A stretch of DNA of 64,000 nucleotides from Rhodospirillaceae bacterium (GTDB lineage: Bacteria; Pseudomonadota; Alphaproteobacteria; Rhodospirillales; Rhodospirillaceae): NCBI GenBank assembly GCA_029245025.1, contig JAQWQC010000025.1:153678-217677 (forward strand). Direction: 5' to 3'. This document shows, piece by piece, positions 58,659 through 64,000 of the stretch; the first letter of the stretch is position 1; each line of letters starts with the position of its first letter. The position numbers and the translations under genes were made by a program. The notes beneath the pieces were generated by a model. The model was not told the origin of the DNA, did no database searches, and saw nothing but the letters and a program-made list of their open reading frames with translations.

Positions 58659-59048
58659 ATGGCGCGGGCAAGAGCAGTTGACGATTCTCAGATTGTGGAC
58701 CTCATGGAAAGCGCTGGTATGCCACTATCGGCCTATGACCTCATTTCGCGCCTTCCGCGAACACAGCGCCCTTCGCCGCCAGTCATATACCGGGCGTTAG
58801 ATCGATTGAGCTCCGAGGGACGGGTCCATCGCATTGAAAGCCTCAAAGCCTTCATTCCTTGCCGGTCTCATGGCCATTCCCATGAAGTCGTCTTTGCCGT
58901 GTGCTTGGACTGTAATCAGGTCGAGGAAATAGAGGACCACGGGCTATGCGGTGTGGTGTCCCGCTGGCAGAAGTCTTCTGGATTTAGTGCCGACCAAAAA
59001 ACCTTTGAAATTGTGGGGCACTGCGAAGACTGCAGGTCGCAACACTAA
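58659..59048 (+). CDS. zur: Fur-family zinc-uptake regulator (Zur-like)
   Basis: 129 residues, the shorter Zur type. The N-terminal winged helix shows PLSAYDLISRLPRTQRPSPP and VIYRALDRLSSEGRVHRIES. The metal-binding part has CRSHGHSHEVVFAVCLDC followed by QVEEIE, and a second CEDC pair at the end, giving the four-cysteine structural zinc site and a His/Glu regulatory site. The downstream ZnuD-like receptor and COG0523 GTPase support zinc rather than iron. A dyad lies just upstream for autoregulation. Confidence 0.88.
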   Translation: MARARAVDDSQIVDLMESAGMPLSAYDLISRLPRTQRPSPPVIYRALDRLSSEGRVHRIESLKAFIPCRSHGHSHEVVFAVCLDCNQVEEIEDHGLCGVVSRWQKSSGFSADQKTFEIVGHCEDCRSQH

Positions 59049-59128
59049 GAGGCCTTCCCATTTCGCTCAGGCAGAATAAAAGCCAGAGCGACATCCCGTA
59101 AACAGACATCATATTCCGGAGTTCCACT

Positions 59129-61177
59129 ATGTATCGCAGATGCGTTTTGCATACAGTTGCAGTATGCGCTCTCATCCCCTATGCCGCTTCGGCTGCATCA
59201 AACACAACACTTGAAGTTGAGGAAGTCTTCGTCACCTCTACACCGATAGAGCGCAGCCTGGCGGACATCATTCAAGGTGCTTCGGTCCTAACGGGTGACG
59301 ACCTGCGCGACCGTGTGCAGTTTTCTCTCGGGGAAACTTTGCGCGGTGAAATAGGTGTGTCGTCGACGTTTTTCGGCCCCGTCGCCAGCCGTCCCATTAT
59401 TCGAGGCCAGGGTGGTGACCGCATTCGGGTGTTGACCAATGGGGTCGACCCGGTTGATGCGTCCGTGACCAGCGTGGACCATCAGGTTTCCATCAATCCA
59501 GGCACGACGGAGCGGATTGAAATTCTGCGGGGGCCAAACACGTTGTTGTATGGGTCCAATGCCGTGGGCGGGATAGTTAACGTTATCGACACACGTATCG
59601 CCACGACGATGCCGGAGCAAACAGTCTCGGGGCGCGGTGACCTCTCCTACGGCACCAATGCCGATCTGTTCAGCGCGAACGCCCAAACCAAAGGACAAAT
59701 CGGTCCGGGCCTCGTGTTGTCCTTGGACGGCTCCTACAGCGACCAATCGGACTACGAGATCGACGGGTTTGCCAATGAAGAAGCCGAAGAAGAAGGCATC
59801 GACGGTTTAGTCGAAAACTCGGCGGCCGAGGTTTACACCATCGGCGGCGGCCTCAGCCACCTCTGGGAAGATGGACACATCGGCGTTTCCGGCGGCTACT
59901 TCAACTCTTTTTATGGCGTTCCTGCTGCGCATGGTCATGAAGAAGGCGAAGAAGATCACGATGATGAGGACCATGACGAAGAAGAACACGGAGAAGAAGA
60001 GGAAGAAGAGAGCATCGCGATTGACCTTGAGCGGGTGCGGTTTGATGTCGATGGGGAGCTCAGAAACCTCGGATCATTCCTAGACAAAGCAACCTTCCGC
60101 TTTGGTTATGGGGATTACGACCATACAGAGTTTGAAAGCCAAGAGGTTGGAACCATCTTCCGTAAAAAAGCATGGGAAGGCCGGCTTGAGTTTGTTCACC
60201 GTCCTGTTGGAAACCTCGAAGGGGCATTCGGCGTGCAACTGCGCAATCGCGATTTTGAAGCCATCGGCGACGAGGCTTTTGTTCCCCCGACGGAGACAGA
60301 CTCTCTTGCCCTGTTCTTTGTTGAAGAAGCGTCTTTTGACGCTGTTACTCTATCCGGTGGTCTGCGCTACGAAACGGTCGATGTGGCCTCTACAACAACA
60401 AACACAGAACGAGATTTTGATACGTTATCTTGGTCCATTGGCGCCGCATGGCAGTTTGCCGATGGCGTCACGTTTGGGCTGACCACGTCTCAAACGGAAC
60501 GCGCGCCCAATGCAGAAGAACTGTTCTCCAACGGGCCGCACTTGGCAACCCAACAGTTTGAAGTGGGTGACCTCAACCTCGTGAAAGAGAAAGCCTGGAA
60601 TGCGGAAGCAAACTTAAAAGTCGTGACGGACCGTTTCGGCGGCGCACTCAATCTGTTCCGAACTGAATATGATGACTATATCTTCGAGCGGGAAACCGGA
60701 CTGGAAGAAGACGAACTGCCGTTGTTCCAATACACCCAGGTGGAAGCGACATTCTCAGGCGTTGAAGTAGAAACAGACGTCGAGGTCTTCCGTTCAGAGG
60801 ACATGAGCGTCCTTCTCGAAGGCTCGCTCAGTTATGTCAAAGCAACCGACGACGAGACGGATTCGCCTCTGCCACGTATTCCTCCGCTATTTTACACAGT
60901 GGGAGCAACGGCAACGGTTGAGAATTGGACAGCCCGGATCGAAGTCGAGGGATCATCCAGCGCGAGCCGTCTTGCACCGTTGGAAGAGGGCACAGACTCC
61001 TACACCTTCGTCAATGCACAGGTGTCCTGGAAGCCGATAGCGGCCCGAGATGTTCGGCTTACCCTTCAGGGCCGCAATCTCGGCAACTCCTTCGCCCGAC
61101 CTCATACGTCGTTCATTAAGGAGCTGACACCGCTGCCAGGCCGCGACATTCGGTTCTCGGTGGGCGTGGGCTTCTAG
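59129..61177 (+). CDS. znuD: ZnuD-like TonB-dependent zinc receptor
   Basis: 682 residues. A signal peptide ends near AASAAS, and EEVFVTSTPIERSLADIIQG is the TonB-box/plug start. PIIRGQGGDRIRVLTNGVDP and IEILRGPNTLLYGSNAVGGI are plug motifs as in ZnuD-type receptors. A strongly His/Asp/Glu-rich extracellular loop at about 268-297 (HGHEEGEEDHDDEDHDEE and on) is the expected zinc-catching loop. The barrel ends DIRFSVGVGF. The gene follows zur and precedes a DUF1826 gene by 8 bp. Confidence 0.88.
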   Translation: MYRRCVLHTVAVCALIPYAASAASNTTLEVEEVFVTSTPIERSLADIIQGASVLTGDDLRDRVQFSLGETLRGEIGVSSTFFGPVASRPIIRGQGGDRIRVLTNGVDPVDASVTSVDHQVSINPGTTERIEILRGPNTLLYGSNAVGGIVNVIDTRIATTMPEQTVSGRGDLSYGTNADLFSANAQTKGQIGPGLVLSLDGSYSDQSDYEIDGFANEEAEEEGIDGLVENSAAEVYTIGGGLSHLWEDGHIGVSGGYFNSFYGVPAAHGHEEGEEDHDDEDHDEEEHGEEEEEESIAIDLERVRFDVDGELRNLGSFLDKATFRFGYGDYDHTEFESQEVGTIFRKKAWEGRLEFVHRPVGNLEGAFGVQLRNRDFEAIGDEAFVPPTETDSLALFFVEEASFDAVTLSGGLRYETVDVASTTTNTERDFDTLSWSIGAAWQFADGVTFGLTTSQTERAPNAEELFSNGPHLATQQFEVGDLNLVKEKAWNAEANLKVVTDRFGGALNLFRTEYDDYIFERETGLEEDELPLFQYTQVEATFSGVEVETDVEVFRSEDMSVLLEGSLSYVKATDDETDSPLPRIPPLFYTVGATATVENWTARIEVEGSSSASRLAPLEEGTDSYTFVNAQVSWKPIAARDVRLTLQGRNLGNSFARPHTSFIKELTPLPGRDIRFSVGVGF

Positions 61178-61185
61178 GAGGCAAG

Positions 61186-61881
61186 ATGAGCTACGTCACG
61201 CCCCTTACGTTAGAGCCTCAGTCCGAGAACGATCCGGCGACGCACGTTAGCCGGGTCAACGGGCTGTATGACCTAAAGAAGAGCACCGTTGCCGCGGTTG
61301 TCTGGAACAGAAGCATTCCAGACTCTGCCAGGATATGGTTTAAGTGGGTTGATGCAAACACCCTGCCGTGGGCGCGGATGAAATGTATGCCGCGGGACGT
61401 TTCCGCTGTGACGCGTCAAGCCTGTGATGAGTCAGGTTTGCCAGACTATGAGGCGCGCGATTGGTTCATCAAAGACGTTGCCGCCATTGCGGAGTGTTTT
61501 GCGGGCGTCATGTCCGCACGTCGTCTCCAAATCCGGTTCGATATCATCACTGGCAATGCATGTAGAAAATTCCATACAGATGTTGTTAAGGCGCGTTTGA
61601 TATGCACCTACCGTGGCCCGGGCACGCAGTATGGCGTGCTGAACGGCGGCACAGACCCGGATCACATTTTTAATGTGCAAACCGGCTGCCCGATTATTCT
61701 ACGGGGCACGCGTTGGCCGAGCCCTGCGTCGGCCAACATTCGCCATCGTTCTCCGCCGATTGGAGGCCTTGGTTTGACCCGGTTCAATCTTGTCATAGAT
61801 GCGATCCACGATGAATATGACGATGGTCAATGGGGCCACGTGAACATTCATCCTGAATGGGTGCGTGATGACTCCTGTTGA
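61186..61881 (+). CDS. DUF1826 protein in zinc cluster
   Basis: 231 residues without a signal peptide. The DUF1826 marks are AAVVWNRSIPDSARIW, LQIRFDIITGNACRKFHTDV, and RLICTYRGPGTQYGVLNGG. The conserved Cys, His and Asp of CRKFHTDV could bind metal. Genes of this family often lie in Zur-controlled clusters with COG0523 GTPases and ZnuD, as here. The function is unknown, perhaps a cytosolic zinc-sparing or zinc-transfer step. It begins 8 bp after the receptor stop. Confidence 0.82.
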   Translation: MSYVTPLTLEPQSENDPATHVSRVNGLYDLKKSTVAAVVWNRSIPDSARIWFKWVDANTLPWARMKCMPRDVSAVTRQACDESGLPDYEARDWFIKDVAAIAECFAGVMSARRLQIRFDIITGNACRKFHTDVVKARLICTYRGPGTQYGVLNGGTDPDHIFNVQTGCPIILRGTRWPSPASANIRHRSPPIGGLGLTRFNLVIDAIHDEYDDGQWGHVNIHPEWVRDDSC

Positions 61882-61902
61882 ACCGCACACCGAGAAAACG
61901 CC

Positions 61903-62271
61903 ATGAACACTAGCGCTTCTACCTTGAGGCTTGATGCCTCTGCTATTGGACTGTCCGGTCTGTGTCTGATTCACTGTCTGGCCTTGCCTGTGCTCACTGC
62001 GGTTTCACCAATCGCTGGGGTTTTGGCTGAAGCCGAGTGGATACATAAGCTGCTCGTGGTTCTCGCATTGCCTGTGAGCGGCTTGGTTATTTGGACCAAC
62101 CTAAATACTGAACGAAACATTTTATTCATTGGTTGCGTTGCCGCCGGGCTTGCTTTGCTACTCGGCGCTGCGTTTATTGAAGCCCTGCAAGACTTCGAGG
62201 CCCCGCTCACAGTTGCAGGTGCAGGTCTGCTCTCATTCGCCCATGGCTATCGATTTGCCACCCACAGATAA
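61903..62271 (+). CDS. MerC-domain membrane protein
   Basis: 122 residues with four membrane helices. The first helix carries SGLCLIHCLALPVLTAV, the paired-cysteine CLIHC motif typical of MerC-type mercury/metal transport proteins, and the last helix GAGLLSFAHGYRF. It may move a soft or divalent metal across the inner membrane. Its place between DUF1826 and the COG0523 GTPase argues for zinc or cobalt handling rather than mercury resistance; no merA or merR is present. Confidence 0.82.
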   Translation: MNTSASTLRLDASAIGLSGLCLIHCLALPVLTAVSPIAGVLAEAEWIHKLLVVLALPVSGLVIWTNLNTERNILFIGCVAAGLALLLGAAFIEALQDFEAPLTVAGAGLLSFAHGYRFATHR

Positions 62272-62341
62272 TAATTCATAGACAGTCGTTAAACGAGGCG
62301 CAGGATATAGCCGCTAAGGCGTATAGAGGAGTGCTGCGGTT

Positions 62342-63424
62342 ATGCCGAAAGATCCAAGCTATCGTATTCCCGTATTCGTTCTGACCGGATTTCTGGGGGC
62401 AGGTAAAACGACGCTCTTAAATCGCATGCTTCAAGATCCTGCCTATGCCCGTACGGCCGTGATCGTAAATGAGTTTGGCGAAATTGGTATTGACCACGAT
62501 CTCGTACGCAGCAGCAGTGACCAGGTCGTTGAGATGACCACCGGATGTCTATGCTGCACGATCAGTGGTGACATCAGCAAGACGGTATATGAACTAATTC
62601 TCCTCAGAAACCAGAAGCGCATACCGCTATTCGAACGTATTATAATTGAGACAACCGGACTGGCCGATCCGGTTCCTGTGTTGTTCACACTTCTTGCAGA
62701 TCCCCGGCTTGAACCGAATATCACTGTTGGCGGTGTCACAACGCTCGTTGACGCTATCAACGGTCCCTCCACAATCCGGCAGTATCCGGAAGCGTTTAAA
62801 CAAATTTTGGTCGCTGATACGATTGTTGTCTCCAAGACTGACATGCTCTCTGAGACGCAGTATCAAGCAAATGCCTCTGAGGTTTATGAAGCATTGCAAG
62901 GGAAAAACCCCGGTGCGCTTCTTCTGGATATTGCTGACGTGCATGAAGACGCTGGCATTGCGTTTAGTGCCGCACCCTACAGAGCTGAAAGCAGGCCTGA
63001 AGACGTGATGCGCTGGCTCGCTGAGGAGAAAGCAGATAAGTCCCATCATGATGATCACACTCATGATCATGCTCACGACATCAATCGGCATGGTGACGAT
63101 ATCCATGCGTTCAGCATTGAAATGGATAAACCGATCAGTCGTACGGTTTTCTTGTTCGCCATATCGATTCTTATGGCGAATGCCGGAGAAGACCTGCTTC
63201 GGGTAAAAGGCATTGTAAACGTGGCAGATTCTAAGGGCCCAATGATCGTGCATGGCGTTCAGCATGTCTTTCCACGACCGACTAAGCTGCAGGAGTGGCC
63301 AAGTGAGGACCACCGCACCCGACTTATGTTTATTACTCGCAATATCCCCCAGCAAACCATTGACAGCTTCATGCGAGCTTGGGGAGACAGCAATGAGTTT
63401 GGTGCAGGTGGGCCAATTCTCTAG
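62342..63424 (+). CDS. COG0523 GTPase (ZigA/ZNG1-like metallochaperone)
   Basis: 360 residues. The P-loop GFLGAGKTTLLNRML (16-30) is followed by the family's metal site GCLCCTISGD with CxCC at 69-72, and ETTGLADPVPV as the switch region. A His/Asp-rich segment of about 24 residues begins SHHDDHTHDHAHD near 234. The C-terminal CobW domain ends TRNIPQQTIDSFMRAWG. Members insert or deliver zinc to client enzymes when zinc is scarce, which fits the Zur cluster. A GAGGAG-like sequence precedes the ATG by about 12 bases. Confidence 0.92.
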   Translation: MPKDPSYRIPVFVLTGFLGAGKTTLLNRMLQDPAYARTAVIVNEFGEIGIDHDLVRSSSDQVVEMTTGCLCCTISGDISKTVYELILLRNQKRIPLFERIIIETTGLADPVPVLFTLLADPRLEPNITVGGVTTLVDAINGPSTIRQYPEAFKQILVADTIVVSKTDMLSETQYQANASEVYEALQGKNPGALLLDIADVHEDAGIAFSAAPYRAESRPEDVMRWLAEEKADKSHHDDHTHDHAHDINRHGDDIHAFSIEMDKPISRTVFLFAISILMANAGEDLLRVKGIVNVADSKGPMIVHGVQHVFPRPTKLQEWPSEDHRTRLMFITRNIPQQTIDSFMRAWGDSNEFGAGGPIL

Positions 63425-63580
63425 AACTCACCTCAAACCGGTTGGTCTTGCCTATGTGCTATGGCACTGAATCTTCGCATCAGAAAAACGGTCACCCAAT
63501 TGGTTGCGACTGTATTATCGACACACTCACTTGTATTTTACTGCTATAATTTTTCTTTCTAGCCATTAAAGGATACTCCA

Positions 63581-64000
63581 ATGCTACGTCGTCATTTTCT
63601 TGCCGGGGGAGCTGGTTTGGCTGCTTCTGGTGCTGTCACTCAGGCAAATGCAGTCGTTGCGCCGACGTTAACGGGGCCTTACATCGATCTTACAACCGGC
63701 AAAGGCAACATGATCTTGCGGGCTCGCATGGGTGGCGACTTAGATGAAAGTAAAGTCAAGTATGGTAGCGTCGCCGGTATCGTTTCAGGTGTAAGGCCAG
63801 GCGAGAGGGTTAGAGATTTGTTCGGTTTTGAAGTGGTCAGTGTCGGCCGGAATGAACGTCAACCAGATGGCACATACCGGAACCTGCACCGTGAATCCAT
63901 TCTATACACAGATCTCGCGACTGGAGAAATTCTGACCGAATACGTAAATCCGTACCTGGAGGAGAACGTTCGCGTGGTCGACGTGACCAACGACCCTTGG
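63581..64000 (+). CDS. DUF1838 protein, 5' part (cut by window end)
   Basis: 140 codons remain open to the last base of the window. The ATG follows AAAGGA at 9-base spacing. The N-terminus LRRHFLAGGAGLAASGAVTQ is a twin-arginine-like signal. The mature part matches the canonical DUF1838 paralogue at 56737 closely in layout: GPYIDLTTGKGNMILRARMG, YGSVAGIVSGVRPGERV, LHRESILYTDLATGEILTEY, VNPYLEENVRVVDVTNDPW. It lies 156 bp after the COG0523 gene, behind a possible TATAAT at 63545. It is the fourth family member in 11 kb. Confidence 0.85.
   Translation, partial: MLRRHFLAGGAGLAASGAVTQANAVVAPTLTGPYIDLTTGKGNMILRARMGGDLDESKVKYGSVAGIVSGVRPGERVRDLFGFEVVSVGRNERQPDGTYRNLHRESILYTDLATGEILTEYVNPYLEENVRVVDVTNDPW

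Noticed and set aside
61903..62271. Mercury resistance gene
   Set aside because: Only the MerC-type domain is present; no merA, merT, merP or merR accompany it and the context is zinc homeostasis.

Overview
The window reads as a chromosomal segment of an alphaproteobacterium, probably a marine or free-living Rhodospirillales-like lineage. The evidence is indirect: a dnaG-rpoD block with a yqeY-like gene, carA-carB-greA next to an Lrp gene and trxB, a eukaryote-type NADP isocitrate dehydrogenase, and a 675-residue RpoD. No rRNA or taxonomic marker search could be run, so the placement is inference.

Left part (1-19,300) is a mixed metabolic region. It opens with a decayed cytochrome b561 gene. 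A leuC/leuD pair follows, whose LeuC departs from the usual sequence just after its Fe-S cluster cysteines, with a DMT exporter behind it. Next come a PleD-like diguanylate cyclase overlapping a secreted CpeT-like gene, then a family III CoA-transferase, an HMG-CoA-lyase-type enzyme and an MFS carrier that together resemble a branched-acid breakdown module. After that lie two SAM methyltransferases (one ArsM-like), an orphan TRAP solute-binding protein, a GPH-type symporter, icd, a LOG-family hydrolase, and a convergent cytochrome c'/cytochrome b pair.

Middle part (19,300-45,000) is mostly housekeeping: a LysM protein, phosphatidylethanolamine synthesis (psd-pssA), a PadR-controlled RND efflux operon, uvrB, aspartate aminotransferase, a LysR regulator, trxB, an Lrp-type regulator, greA, carB-carA, yqeY-like, dnaG and rpoD. 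DnaG has lost three of the four usual zinc ligands.

Right part (45,000-58,700) looks like a genomic island of about 12 kb. It starts at the 3' end of a CAU-anticodon tRNA. It is bracketed by two imperfect direct repeats of 173 bp each (46,212 and 58,250) that share a central dyad. It carries a large serine recombinase with its DUF2924 partner next to the left repeat, and ends with a cluster of TTCCCTG motifs. The cargo is a membrane-bound LytTR regulator, a TonB-dependent receptor with a 22-bp-phased direct repeat upstream, and a tight run of exported proteins: three DUF1838-type proteins with twin-arginine-like signals, a class C beta-lactamase-fold protein whose catalytic serine position is glycine, and an alpha/beta hydrolase. 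This reads as a regulated uptake-and-processing system for an unknown organic substrate and is the best candidate for an undescribed system in the window.

Right edge (58,600-64,000) is a zinc-homeostasis cluster: a Zur-type repressor with a candidate operator, a ZnuD-like receptor with a His/Asp/Glu-rich loop, a DUF1826 protein, a MerC-like membrane protein and a COG0523 GTPase with a His-rich segment. A fourth DUF1838 gene, cut by the window end, lies beyond it.
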